64,000 nucleotides of DNA from contig NZ_JAIWNA010000002.1 of the NCBI RefSeq assembly GCF_020216065.1, forward strand, positions 496,001 to 560,000, given 5' to 3'. This DNA is from Nocardia rosealba (GTDB lineage Bacteria > Actinomycetota > Actinomycetes > Mycobacteriales > Mycobacteriaceae). Shown here one piece after another: positions 17,248 through 25,294 of this stretch; positions within the stretch are counted from its first letter, which is position 1; the number at the start of each line of letters is the position of its first letter. Both the position numbers and the translations under genes were made by a program. The notes under the pieces are model-generated. The model searched no databases, had not been told where the DNA came from, and saw only the letters and a list, made by a program, of their open reading frames with translations.

Positions 17248-18441
17248 TTACAGGAGCACGGGAACCCGCGTCTTGCCGTTGAAGATGAACGTCGGGAGCG
17301 GTGACATCGCATCGACCGGCTCTGCCAGTTTCAGGTGGGGAAAGTGTTGGAACAGGGCGGCCAGTGCGAGCCTTGCGGTGAGGAGGCCGAGTGGTGCGCC
17401 GATGCAGTAGTGCACTCCGTGCCCGAGTGCTACGTGTGCCTTGTTCAGTCGATGCACATCGAAGGTTTCAGCGGTGTCGCCGTGGACTTGCGGGTCCCGA
17501 CCACCGGCCCCGAAACCCATGATCACCGGGTCTCCTCGGCGGATCACGACACCGTCGCCGAGGTCGATGTCGTGGACGGCATAGCGCAGCGGCATGTGCT
17601 GCACCGGGGAATCGAACCGCAACGTCTCCTCGACCGCCTCCGACCATTCCACCGCACCATCCAGTAGCGCGGTGAGTTGCGCGGGATTCGACAGCAAGTT
17701 GACGACCGCATTCGTGATGAGGTCGGTTGGTGCCGGAAGACCGCCGGCGATCGTGACGACCAAGGCGAGTACGCGCTCCTCGTCGGTCAGGCTCGGGTCC
17801 TGACTCAATATGGTGGCCAGGTCGGAGCCTGGAGCCTGCTGCTTGCTGGAGATCAGGCCGGCCAGCAGATCTGTCGCGTTTTTCAGCTGGACAGCTGCCG
17901 TTTCAGGCTCACTGGACGGGTTCAGGAGTTCGAGCATCGCCTGCCTCGCCTCGTGCCACTGTTCCTTGGGTATGCCGAACAGATCGCACAACGTCTCAGC
18001 GGCGATCACCTGGGCGAAGTCCTGCCGGATGTCGATGATCCGGCCGGAACCCGGCGCACCGAAGGCCACCAGGAGCGTGGGCAACCTGTCGCCCAAATTG
18101 TCGGCCAGCTTCGCCAGGCGATCTGCGGTGAACGCGGTGTCCATGATGCCGCGCAACCGGCGGTGGTCTGCGCCGTACGCGTTGAGTACCGACGGCTGGA
18201 TCAAGAAGGGGGTCAGTGGCCAGCTTTCCGGTACGTCGGCCAGTCCCGGCCAGTGCTGCTGGGCGTCGCGCGACAGCCGACCATCCTCGGTCAACTCGCG
18301 CAGCTTCTCGTAGCGCGTCACCGACCAGGCGATCACTCCGCCCGGCAGCTCGACTCGAACGGCCGGGCCTGCCGCCCGGAGCCGGGCCGTGTCCGAATGG
18401 AGGGAGCGAGTCAGGTCGAGCGGGTGGACATCTGTCGTCAT
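17248..18441 (-). CDS. Cytochrome P450 monooxygenase with atypical I-helix
   Basis: A 397-residue soluble bacterial P450. The K-helix EETLR is present in SEAVEETLRFDSP, and the heme-cysteine loop reads LGHGVHYCIGAPLGLLTARL. The I-helix, normally AGxETT or AGxDTT and used for oxygen activation, reads TIAGGLPAPTDLI, so both the acid and the following threonine appear to be missing. The fold is clear, but oxygen activation may rely on another residue or on a substrate group. No ferredoxin or reductase gene is adjacent. A predicted operator lies just upstream. Confidence 0.9.
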   Translation of the reverse strand: MTTDVHPLDLTRSLHSDTARLRAAGPAVRVELPGGVIAWSVTRYEKLRELTEDGRLSRDAQQHWPGLADVPESWPLTPFLIQPSVLNAYGADHRRLRGIMDTAFTADRLAKLADNLGDRLPTLLVAFGAPGSGRIIDIRQDFAQVIAAETLCDLFGIPKEQWHEARQAMLELLNPSSEPETAAVQLKNATDLLAGLISSKQQAPGSDLATILSQDPSLTDEERVLALVVTIAGGLPAPTDLITNAVVNLLSNPAQLTALLDGAVEWSEAVEETLRFDSPVQHMPLRYAVHDIDLGDGVVIRRGDPVIMGFGAGGRDPQVHGDTAETFDVHRLNKAHVALGHGVHYCIGAPLGLLTARLALAALFQHFPHLKLAEPVDAMSPLPTFIFNGKTRVPVLL

Positions 18442-18486
18442 CGGAGAATCCGTTCAGTGCGGTCGTGGTGAGCAAGTACACGGGCA

Positions 18487-18503
18487 GTATATTGCATATT
18501 GCA
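18487..18503. promoter_or_regulatory. Motif A site 1 (P450 promoter)
   Basis: Read on the minus strand it is ATGCAATATGCAATATA, a doubled ATGCAATAT word, 46-62 bases upstream of the P450 start. The word ATGCAATATA recurs at two other promoters in the next 7.5 kb, with a related copy at a third. In such GC-rich DNA it stands out strongly. Confidence 0.5.
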
Positions 18504-18525
18504 TGGCACCGAAACGGTCCATTCC

Positions 18526-18915
18526 TCATCGGTGGGCGGCGCCGTTCAGTCGACCTTCCGTCGGGCGGTGCCTGCGGTGCTGGACAGATGGCGAGGCGGC
18601 GGCATCGGGCGGGCAGGGGTCCAGCAGGCCCAGCCGCTCGGCGACGACGCCGGCCTGGAACCGTGTCTCCACCCCTAGAAGGGCGTACAGGTTCGCTATT
18701 CGGCGGGCCAGCGTTCGTTGCCCTAGCGACAGTTGGCGGGCGATTGTCGTATCCGGCACGCCCTGGGCCATCAGGAGAAGCAGTCGGCGCTGCTCTTCCT
18801 GCAGCTCGTCGGCGTGAGTGGTCGCCACGGCTCGAGAGTCCTGGTCGCGGACAGGCGGCTTGGGGACGTGGTCGGCCGTTCGGTGCCGACGAGCACGAGG
18901 TGAGCCGGTGGGCAT
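18526..18915 (-). CDS. Small LuxR-type helix-turn-helix protein
   Basis: At most 129 residues. A single recognisable domain (LQEEQRRLLLLMAQGVPDTT, then IARQLSLGQRTLARRIANLY) matches the LuxR-type HTH, although RTLARR replaces the commoner RTVKNH-like helix. No receiver, PAS or ligand-binding domain is present. It could be an orphan HTH regulator or the surviving C-terminus of a larger one. The start is uncertain. It lies between the P450 and the divergent FAH-family gene and shares the motif A site with the latter. Confidence 0.6.
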   Translation of the reverse strand: MPTGSPRARRHRTADHVPKPPVRDQDSRAVATTHADELQEEQRRLLLLMAQGVPDTTIARQLSLGQRTLARRIANLYALLGVETRFQAGVVAERLGLLDPCPPDAAASPSVQHRRHRPTEGRLNGAAHR

Positions 18916-18983
18916 GAACGGCCCGTCCTTTCCGGAGATCGACTGCCCTTCCGTGGGCTGCGCACCTGAGCTCGGAGGGGTAC

Positions 18984-18998
18984 GATATGCAATATATC
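18984..18998. promoter_or_regulatory. Motif A site 2 (between LuxR-type gene and FAH-family gene)
   Basis: GATATGCAATATATC is an inverted repeat (GATAT/ATATC around GCAAT). It ends 29 bases upstream of the FAH-family start and contains the shared word ATGCAATATA. It also sits 70 bases upstream of the divergent LuxR-type gene. Confidence 0.5.
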
Positions 18999-19027
18999 AG
19001 TCCTGGAATTCTCGCTGAGGAGTATGG

Positions 19028-19921
19028 ATGGTCGAGGCAGTTCGCCGCAGGAGGGCCGGAGGTGCCCCGCTCGTCGAGGTACGGGTCGACGGTGAGTGGC
19101 AGTCATGGTCGGCGTCCGATGGGATGCCGCTGGGTCTACCGGAGGTCCCGGCATGGCGAGATCGGGCCGATGGTGATCTATTGCCTTTCGCACCTGTCTC
19201 GTTCCGAGACTTCATGCTCTACGAGCAGCACGTGATCGACGCCTCCCGGGCAATGGCGCGGGCCTACCTGCCGTCCGCTTACCGAGCGGCATCGCTCTTC
19301 GAGCGGCTCACCGGTCGTACGTTCCCGCGATTCAAGCCGGCACCGCTGTGGTACGAGCAGCCCATCTATTACATGGGCAACGCGCTGACCTTCGTACCGA
19401 GTGGTGTGCCGATAGTCGCTCCGACCTATGCCACTGCCTTGGACTACGAGCTCGAGCTCGGCTTCGTCCTCGGCCGACCGCTCCGCGACGCCACTCCGGA
19501 GGAAGCCATGGCAGCGATCGCCGGGTATGTCGTCCTGAACGACGTCTCGGCGCGCAACGTGCAGTTGGCCGAGATGCGCAGTGGTTTCGGTCCGCAGAAA
19601 GCCAAGCACTTCATCAGCTCCCTTTCACTCGAACTCGTCTCGGCGAGCATGATCCCGGATCCCGCCGCGCTCACGGCTCGGGTCGAGATCAACGGGCAGG
19701 AAATCGTGCGCAGCAGCTCCGCGGGAATGCGACACTCGATTGGAGCGGCGGTCGCGCACGCCTCTCGCGGGGAGCAGTTGTATGCGGGCGAGCTGCTCGC
19801 GACGGGAACGCTTCCCGGCTGTTCGGGTCTGGAGAACGGCCGCCTGCTGGTCCCTGGCGACCACCTGAAACTCACCATCGACGGCGTGGGCACCATCGTC
19901 CACGACATCGCCGCGGGTTGA
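19028..19921 (+). CDS. Fumarylacetoacetate hydrolase-family protein
   Basis: A 297-residue protein. It carries the family metal-binding acids: the ExE pair in LDYELELGFVLG and the aspartate in VVLNDVSARNVQ. The C-terminal GTLPGCSGLENGRLLVPGD loop is the usual one. The family hydrolyses or decarboxylates beta-diketo acids in aromatic ring breakdown. The start is set by GAGGAG five bases before ATG 19028. Proximity to a P450, esterase-like genes and a GntR regulator suggests a catabolic role, with the exact substrate unknown. Confidence 0.88.
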   Translation: MVEAVRRRRAGGAPLVEVRVDGEWQSWSASDGMPLGLPEVPAWRDRADGDLLPFAPVSFRDFMLYEQHVIDASRAMARAYLPSAYRAASLFERLTGRTFPRFKPAPLWYEQPIYYMGNALTFVPSGVPIVAPTYATALDYELELGFVLGRPLRDATPEEAMAAIAGYVVLNDVSARNVQLAEMRSGFGPQKAKHFISSLSLELVSASMIPDPAALTARVEINGQEIVRSSSAGMRHSIGAAVAHASRGEQLYAGELLATGTLPGCSGLENGRLLVPGDHLKLTIDGVGTIVHDIAAG

Positions 19922-19931
19922 AGCGGCCGCC

Positions 19932-20741
19932 TCAGGCCTCGGAGCGGCGGGCGGTGACGATCACGTACTCGTTGGAGGCCTGGAACGCCGCTGGATCCTC
20001 GTTGACTTCCCGTACCGCAGCCAGCAGACGGCGGTCGAGTTCGGCCTGCAGCTCTTCGCTGTCCGACCGTGACGCCAAAGCCTGAGCCCCGCTCACCGCC
20101 ATCGGGTGCTGCGCGGATTCCTCCAGATACGCCTCGGGCGACGTCGCGCGGAGCTGCATCGAGTGCCGCTCCAACTCGACCGTGAACCCGTGCGCGGCAA
20201 AAGCCTGCTGCAGCGCTGCTTCGTCGTGCCAGGCGAACGGGGCGGCCGTACCGGGACCCGAAGACTCGCCGCCGAACATTTCGGCCATGAACTGTCCGGC
20301 GGTCCGGTTGATCGCCGTCATCGATCCGCCCGGGATCCACGAGGTCAGCCGGATCAGCCCCTCGGCCGCGGTTGCCCGCATCATCTCCGCGATCGCCGCC
20401 TCGGCATCCGGCGCGAAGATCACCGCGAAGACCGAGAGCAACAGATCCGCCGCACCGTCCTCGACCGGGATCGACGCGCTGTCACCGGCGGCGAACTCGA
20501 CCTGCAGCCCTCGCTCGGCGGCGCGCTTGCGGGCAACCGCGAGCAGTCGCGCGGCCGGATCGACGCCGGTGACAACGGCGCCGCGCTCGGCCGCGAGAAG
20601 TGCGGCGTTCCCGGTGCCGCAGCCCAGGTCGACGACGTGTTTACCGGCGAGCGGCTCGGACATCGTCACGACCCGCTCGGAGATGAGCAGCAGTAACTCC
20701 GCCGTCGGTTCGTATCGTCCAAGACTCCAGTCGAGCTCCAC
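19932..20741 (-). CDS. Class I SAM-dependent methyltransferase
   Basis: A 269-residue protein. The SAM-binding motif I VVDLGCGTGNAALLAAERGA lies near residue 36 and the acidic motif II GVDPAARLL follows. A later FAVIFAPD stretch matches post-I regions of the UbiE-like group. The acceptor cannot be inferred. It converges with the FAH-family gene 10 bases away, so it is not co-transcribed with it. Confidence 0.85.
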   Translation of the reverse strand: MELDWSLGRYEPTAELLLLISERVVTMSEPLAGKHVVDLGCGTGNAALLAAERGAVVTGVDPAARLLAVARKRAAERGLQVEFAAGDSASIPVEDGAADLLLSVFAVIFAPDAEAAIAEMMRATAAEGLIRLTSWIPGGSMTAINRTAGQFMAEMFGGESSGPGTAAPFAWHDEAALQQAFAAHGFTVELERHSMQLRATSPEAYLEESAQHPMAVSGAQALASRSDSEELQAELDRRLLAAVREVNEDPAAFQASNEYVIVTARRSEA

Positions 20742-20957
20742 CAGTCACTCCTCACCCGCGATGATCCGCCGTCTTCCAGCCGAGCCTGCGCATCGGGACG
20801 AGTTGTCGACGTCGGCGCGGGCGGCCGCTCGGAGCCTAAGTCGCGCGGCCGTGAGCCGGGAAGCGCCTGGCAAGAACTCGCCTTCTTGTCGTCGACCCCT
20901 CGTTCCGAGCTGCGGCAGCGCGCATCATCAGACACCGGCAACAAGAACAGAGGGACC

Positions 20958-20972
20958 GATGCCTGAGGCATC
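20958..20972. promoter_or_regulatory. Inverted repeat upstream of the MBL-fold gene
   Basis: GATGCC-TGA-GGCATC is a perfect six-base-arm repeat that ends 12 bases before the ATG, immediately upstream of the GAGGAG ribosome binding site. It could be an operator or a small hairpin affecting translation. Confidence 0.3.
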
Positions 20973-20984
20973 TGAGGAGATTCG

Positions 20985-21743
20985 ATGAAAGACGATCGGG
21001 TGGTAGAGGCGGCCAAGGATGTCTTCTTGGTCCGCGGGTCGGCGGTCAACTGGGTGCTGCTGCGAGAGGGCACCGACCTGACCATGATCGACGGAGGCTA
21101 CCCGGGCGACCTGGACGACGTGGAAGCGTCGATCCGGGCAATCGGGCGGCGGCCGGAAGATGTGCAGGCCATCTTGATCACCCATGCCCATGTGGACCAT
21201 CTGGGAGCGGTCAACCCGTTCCACCGCCGCTACGGCACCCCGGTCTATCTCGACGCCGCCGAAGTGAGCCATGCCCGTCGTGACCATCTCGAGCAGTTGA
21301 CACCGGCGAAGCTGCTGGCCAACCTCTGGCGCCCGGGTGTCCTGCCGTGGGCGATGCGGATCGTGCGCAACGGTGCGACCCATGATGTCGCGACGCCGCA
21401 CGCGCAACCCTTCCCCTCCCCGGGAGCACTCGACTTGCCCGGCGCACCTCTTCCGGTGCAGACCCATGGGCACACCTCGGGCCACAGTGCCTTCCACATT
21501 CCGTCGGTCGGCGCGGTGATCACGGGCGACAGCCTGGTGACAGGTCACCCGACCTCGCGAGTAGCGGGCCCCCAATTGCTGCCCGCGATGTTCCAGCACG
21601 CCGGGCGGGAAGAGCTGCTGGCCGCCCTGGGCGAGCTGGAACGTCTCGACGCCGACATCATCCTGCCCGGCCACGGGCCCCTTCACCGCGGACCGATAGC
21701 GCAGGCAGTCGCTGTGACCCGATCGAGGTCCGCCAGCGGGTGA
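20985..21743 (+). CDS. Metallo-beta-lactamase-fold hydrolase
   Basis: A 252-residue protein with the full metal site: THAHVDHLGA (HxHxDH), QTHGHTSGHSAF (third His), VITGDSL (bridging Asp) and a C-terminal LPGHGP. This indicates a dinuclear zinc hydrolase acting on thioesters, lactones or similar. GAGGAG lies five bases before the ATG. It converges with the TRIC-type gene. It may belong to the same catabolic block, but this is by location only. Confidence 0.9.
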   Translation: MKDDRVVEAAKDVFLVRGSAVNWVLLREGTDLTMIDGGYPGDLDDVEASIRAIGRRPEDVQAILITHAHVDHLGAVNPFHRRYGTPVYLDAAEVSHARRDHLEQLTPAKLLANLWRPGVLPWAMRIVRNGATHDVATPHAQPFPSPGALDLPGAPLPVQTHGHTSGHSAFHIPSVGAVITGDSLVTGHPTSRVAGPQLLPAMFQHAGREELLAALGELERLDADIILPGHGPLHRGPIAQAVAVTRSRSASG

Positions 21744-21764
21744 CTCGTGTCGCCGGAACCGGCC

Positions 21765-22415
21765 TCACCACCGGCGTATCGCGAATTGTTCCGGGAAGGT
21801 CCATTCGAAGCGGACGGCGGTCAGGCGCATGAGGGTGGTCAGCACCACGCAGACCGATCCTGCGATCGGGATGGGTGTGCCGAGCTCGGCGAGGAAGACG
21901 AGCGCTCCGACGCCGACGCCGGCCGCGACGGCATACAGGGTGCCGACGTGAAGGAAGGAGAACGGCTGGCCCATGATGACGTCGCGCAGCATCCCGCCGC
22001 CGATGGCGCCGATGACACCGACTACCAGCGCGCCGGCAGCACCGACGCCGAGGGACAGCGCCTTCGAGGCCCCGATGGCTCCGAACAAGCCCATCACGAC
22101 GGCGTCGAGGAGCACGGTGATGAGCCAGTCCGCTCGTGCCAGGACAGGGCGCAACATCATGCCGAGGATCGCGGAGGCACCGGCCACGGTCAGGTACCAG
22201 TTGCTCCAGATCACGACGGGGGGTTGGTTGAGCACCACGTCGCGGAGCAGGCTTCCGCCGAGCGAGACGGCGAGTCCGATCACGAGGACGCCGAGTACGT
22301 CGATGCGGCGAGACCGGGCGCCTGCGGCGATGAGTGCTCCTTGGAGGCCGCCGAGTCCGGCGGCCAGGAGTTCGATCCAGAGCGTCACCTGGAACGGGGT
22401 GATGGTGATGAACAT
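21765..22415 (-). CDS. TRIC-type (UPF0126/YicG-like) membrane cation channel
   Basis: A 216-residue protein of seven predicted helices made of two repeats. Each repeat has the conserved glycine and RDV element: GLAVSLGGSLLRDVVLNQPP and GVIGAIGGGMLRDVIMGQP. These are the signatures of bacterial TRIC channels. ATG 22415 is chosen because GGAGG lies five bases upstream; the frame open to 22559 encodes a proline-rich, unconserved extension. Its link to the neighbours is unclear. Confidence 0.88.
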   Translation of the reverse strand: MFITITPFQVTLWIELLAAGLGGLQGALIAAGARSRRIDVLGVLVIGLAVSLGGSLLRDVVLNQPPVVIWSNWYLTVAGASAILGMMLRPVLARADWLITVLLDAVVMGLFGAIGASKALSLGVGAAGALVVGVIGAIGGGMLRDVIMGQPFSFLHVGTLYAVAAGVGVGALVFLAELGTPIPIAGSVCVVLTTLMRLTAVRFEWTFPEQFAIRRW

Positions 22416-22509
22416 GCCGTCCTCCAGAGAGACAGGGGCCGGCCCACGCGCGGTCTGCGCGGGCCGGCCCCTATGGTCGAGCGGGATCAGTGATTCATGA
22501 ATCAGCGGT

Positions 22510-23208
22510 TCACTGGGCGGCGTTCTTCGCTGCGGTATCGATGGTGTCGGCGACGACACCGGCCTGTGTCATGAACAGGGCGTGGCTGGCGGACACGTTG
22601 GTGATCTCGGCGCCGCTGCGGGTCGCCATGTGTTGCAGCATTGCCTGGTCGAAGGCCTTGTCTTCCGTGGCGATGACGGCCCAGGTGGGCTTGTCGCGCC
22701 AGGCTGCGTTCTTCACCGCCGCACCGAAGGCCGACATGTTGATCGGAACCTGCGAGTCCCGCAGGAAGGCCGCGTCCGCGTCGCTCGCGTCGTGGGCGAA
22801 GCCTGCTTTGAACTTGTCGTGGTCGATGAAGCCGTAGCCGTCCTCACCGACATCGATCACGAAGTCCGGCGTCGCCGCGAAGCCCTCGTACTGCTGGGCC
22901 GTGGTCTCGCCGGCATCGGGTGCCAGCGCGGAGACGTAGACCAGGCCGGCGACGTTCGGGTGGAGGCCGGCCTCGGTGATCACCGTGCCGCCCCAGGAAT
23001 GGCCGACGAGAATCGCGGGGCCGTCCTGGCGGTCCAGGACGCGGGTGGTGGCCGCGACGTCGTCCTCGAGCGAGGTGAGTGGGTTCTGCACGACCGTCAC
23101 CCGATAGCCGCGCGCCGTCAGATTCTCGTACACGCCTCGCCATCCCGAGCCATCGGCGAACGCGCCGTGCACCAGAACGACGTTCCTGATCTGCTGGTCG
23201 GTGCTCAT
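22510..23208 (-). CDS. Alpha/beta hydrolase
   Basis: A 232-residue alpha/beta hydrolase. The oxyanion region is VLVHGAFADGSGWRGVY, the nucleophile elbow is VGHSWGG and the late histidine lies in SASHALFMTQ. It resembles the small esterase/lactonase-like group often named after pyrethroid or salicylate esterases. ATG 23208 is favoured by AGAGGAA nine bases upstream. A motif A site lies about 75 bases upstream of the start, as at the P450 and FAH-family genes. Confidence 0.88.
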   Translation of the reverse strand: MSTDQQIRNVVLVHGAFADGSGWRGVYENLTARGYRVTVVQNPLTSLEDDVAATTRVLDRQDGPAILVGHSWGGTVITEAGLHPNVAGLVYVSALAPDAGETTAQQYEGFAATPDFVIDVGEDGYGFIDHDKFKAGFAHDASDADAAFLRDSQVPINMSAFGAAVKNAAWRDKPTWAVIATEDKAFDQAMLQHMATRSGAEITNVSASHALFMTQAGVVADTIDTAAKNAAQ

Positions 23209-23282
23209 GAGCTGGTTCCTCTCTTCCCGCACCGGGAGCCCCCGAGCGGATTCTGTGAGCCCGGCGGCCGCCGTCCCGACAT

Positions 23283-23297
23283 CCAATATATTGCATG
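23283..23297. promoter_or_regulatory. Motif A site 3 (alpha/beta hydrolase promoter)
   Basis: Contains the palindrome CAATATATTG. Read on the minus strand it is GCATGCAATATATTGG, sharing ATGCAATATA with sites 1 and 2. It lies 75 bases upstream of the hydrolase start. Confidence 0.5.
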
Positions 23298-23355
23298 CAG
23301 AACACTAGGGCAAGATCCTGTAGGAGAAGTCCGACGCCCGAATTTTGATCCTAAG

Positions 23356-23399
23356 ATACTGTCGCTAAGGACAATGTATAGTGTCTGTGTAGACAGTAT
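23356..23399. promoter_or_regulatory. Motif B site 1: nested inverted repeats in the SDR promoter
   Basis: The outer arms ATACTGTC (23356-23363) and GACAGTAT (23392-23399) are perfect. Inside lies GACA-N8-TGTC at 23370-23385, holding TATAGT, a good -10 hexamer at 23377-23382. The same GACA-N8-TGTC with TATAGTGTC occurs at 24860-24875 beside the MarR gene. Repressor binding here would cover the promoter. Confidence 0.55.
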
Positions 23400-23435
23400 T
23401 TGGTGGTTCGAGTTGGCTGATCGAAGAGGAGTGGC

Positions 23436-24272
23436 ATGAGGACTTGGTTCATCACTGGTGGGACCCCTGGGGGCTTCGGGTTGGTGTTCGCCGACGCTGT
23501 GCTTGCACGGGGTGACCGGCTGGCGATCACCTCGAGGCGCCCTGCAGAGCTGGCCGAATGGGCTGCTCCACACGGCGAGAGAGTCCTGGTGCTCGAGCTC
23601 GATGTGACCGATGCCGGTCAGGTGCGAGCTGGGGTTGCGGCAGCCGAGAAGCAGTTCGGTGGGATCGATGTGCTCGTGAACAACGCCGGCCGGGGCTGGT
23701 ATGGGTCGATCGAGGGCATGCCGTCCGAGGCTGTGCGGCGAGTGATGGAGCTGAACTTCTTCGCCGTGCTGGAGGTGACCCGAGCCGTCCTGCCGGGAAT
23801 GCGGGCCCGGGGCGCCGGCTGGGTCGTGAACATGTCTTCGGTGGCGGGCCTGCGGGGGATCGAGGGCTTCGGCTACTACTCGGCGGCGAAGTTCGCAGTC
23901 GAAGCGGTCACCGAGGTGCTGCGTGCGGAGGTTGCCGAGTTCGGCATCAAGGTGCTGGCCGTCGAGCCGGGCGCCTTCCGTACCGGGGCGTACTCGAACT
24001 TTGCCGACGAGCCGGTGAGCGAGACCGTGGACGCCTACCTGCCGCAATTGGACGTCATCCGCAAAGCCATGATCGACCAGAACGGTCACCAGCCCGGCGA
24101 TCCGGAGCGTGGCGTGCAGGCCGTGCTTCAGGCGATGGACCTGGAGTCTCCGCCGCATCGCCTGGTGCTCGGTAGCGGCGGATTCGATGCCGTCGTCGAC
24201 ACCCTGGAGTCGACCCTCGCCGATATCCGCGCCAATGAAGCCCTCTCGCGCGGCGCCGATTTTCCTGGGTGA
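23436..24272 (+). CDS. Short-chain dehydrogenase/reductase
   Basis: A 278-residue classical SDR. The cofactor motif TGGTPGGFG matches TGxxxGxG, NNAG is at about residue 85, and the catalytic pair is YYSAAK. The replacement of the usual basic residue positions leaves NAD versus NADP open. GAGGAG lies five bases before the ATG. Expression probably depends on the MarR regulator 6 bases downstream on the opposite strand, because both promoters share motif B. Confidence 0.9.
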   Translation: MRTWFITGGTPGGFGLVFADAVLARGDRLAITSRRPAELAEWAAPHGERVLVLELDVTDAGQVRAGVAAAEKQFGGIDVLVNNAGRGWYGSIEGMPSEAVRRVMELNFFAVLEVTRAVLPGMRARGAGWVVNMSSVAGLRGIEGFGYYSAAKFAVEAVTEVLRAEVAEFGIKVLAVEPGAFRTGAYSNFADEPVSETVDAYLPQLDVIRKAMIDQNGHQPGDPERGVQAVLQAMDLESPPHRLVLGSGGFDAVVDTLESTLADIRANEALSRGADFPG

Positions 24273-24278
24273 ATCCGG

Positions 24279-24806
24279 TCAGCGCGGGTGGCTGAGGCCC
24301 TCGCGTCGCATGACCTCGGCGGCCGCGATCGCGTCAGCGGTGAAGCGTTTCGTCAGCTCGGTGTACCGGGCGATGTCGCGTGGCGACCAGGTGGCGAGCA
24401 CCTGGGCGATCATGGCGTCGCCGAGGTCGTAGATGTGCCGCGCGGCCGCCTGCCCCTCGGGCGTCAGCGTGATCAAGGTCGAGCGGGTGTCGTCGGGATC
24501 GGGGTCGCGGTCGATAAATCCGGCGGCATCGAGGCGCTTGAGGATCTTGCTGATATTCGAAGGGCCAGTTCCCATGGCTTGGGCGAGATCGCTCGGTCGC
24601 ATCGGCTGACCGGCTGCCAGATGCCGCAGTGCCGAGTGGGCCGGTTGATCGATCGGCTCACCGCTCGCGGTGAGGATCTCGCTCTGCAGGCCGGGCGACT
24701 CCCACAACAGGATCAGCGCGCTCAAGCTCGCAAGCAATTCCGACCGATACGGGAAATCGCCCGCCTCGCGCAGTCTCCGCGACGACGGATCGACAGGTGC
24801 AGCCAT
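24279..24806 (-). CDS. MarR-family regulator
   Basis: A 175-residue protein with a winged helix: MRPSDLAQAMGTGPSNISKILKRLDAAGFIDRDPDPDDTR, given here as positions of about 75-115, followed by the wing and a helical C-terminus. MarR proteins form dimers that release DNA on binding phenolics or oxidants. It converges with the SDR and is divergent from the SnoaL-like gene. The shared GACA-N8-TGTC motif makes it the likely controller of both. Confidence 0.88.
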   Translation of the reverse strand: MAAPVDPSSRRLREAGDFPYRSELLASLSALILLWESPGLQSEILTASGEPIDQPAHSALRHLAAGQPMRPSDLAQAMGTGPSNISKILKRLDAAGFIDRDPDPDDTRSTLITLTPEGQAAARHIYDLGDAMIAQVLATWSPRDIARYTELTKRFTADAIAAAEVMRREGLSHPR

Positions 24807-24859
24807 TTCCGCAGCCTATCGAATGTTTTCGCTCAACGCAGGAATGTGCTGTCCTAAGC

Positions 24860-24875
24860 GACACGTTATAGTGTC
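24860..24875. promoter_or_regulatory. Motif B site 2 (between MarR and SnoaL-like genes)
   Basis: GACAC-GTTATA-GTGTC is a perfect inverted repeat, with TATAGT at 24867-24872 as a possible -10 for the SnoaL-like gene. It matches site 1 at GACA-N3-TATAGTGTC with identical spacing, and both have CTAAG just upstream. Confidence 0.55.
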
Positions 24876-24921
24876 CAGAAGGACATAAAAATCGGAGAAA
24901 GTTCCCAAGGAAGGCAACACC

Positions 24922-25248
24922 ATGAATGCAGCTGTCACCCAGTCTCTGATCACTTCGTTCGTCGAGGCGACCAACAATCACGAAGCCGAAGCGCTGGCCG
25001 ACCTCTTCGGTCCGGAATCGGTAGTGGTCGACGACAACACCGAGTACCGCGGCGCCACGCGGATCGCCCAGTGGATCCAGGACCACCAGATCGCTCCGAA
25101 GATCACGCTGACCGTCGTCGACTACGACCCCTCGAGCCAGGCGCTGACCGCCGACGCGAACGGAGACTTCCCCGGGGGCCCATTGCCGTTCGTCTTCCAC
25201 TTCACCCTCGCCGACGTCATCGAGCGGCTGGAGGTCACCCCCGCCTGA
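24922..25248 (+). CDS. SnoaL-like / NTF2-fold protein
   Basis: A 108-residue protein of alpha-plus-beta pattern: an N-terminal helix with VEATNNHEAEALADLFGPE, then SVVVDDNTEYRGATRIAQWI and closing strands. This is typical of nuclear transport factor 2-like proteins (SnoaL, ketosteroid isomerase fold). Enzyme activity cannot be assigned. AAGGAAGG precedes the ATG. It is co-regulated with the SDR by the shared motif B. Confidence 0.8.
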   Translation: MNAAVTQSLITSFVEATNNHEAEALADLFGPESVVVDDNTEYRGATRIAQWIQDHQIAPKITLTVVDYDPSSQALTADANGDFPGGPLPFVFHFTLADVIERLEVTPA

Positions 25249-25294
25249 CGGAATCCGGCCGGAGTTCCTCGCCGAGGTATCGCAACCGTCTCGA

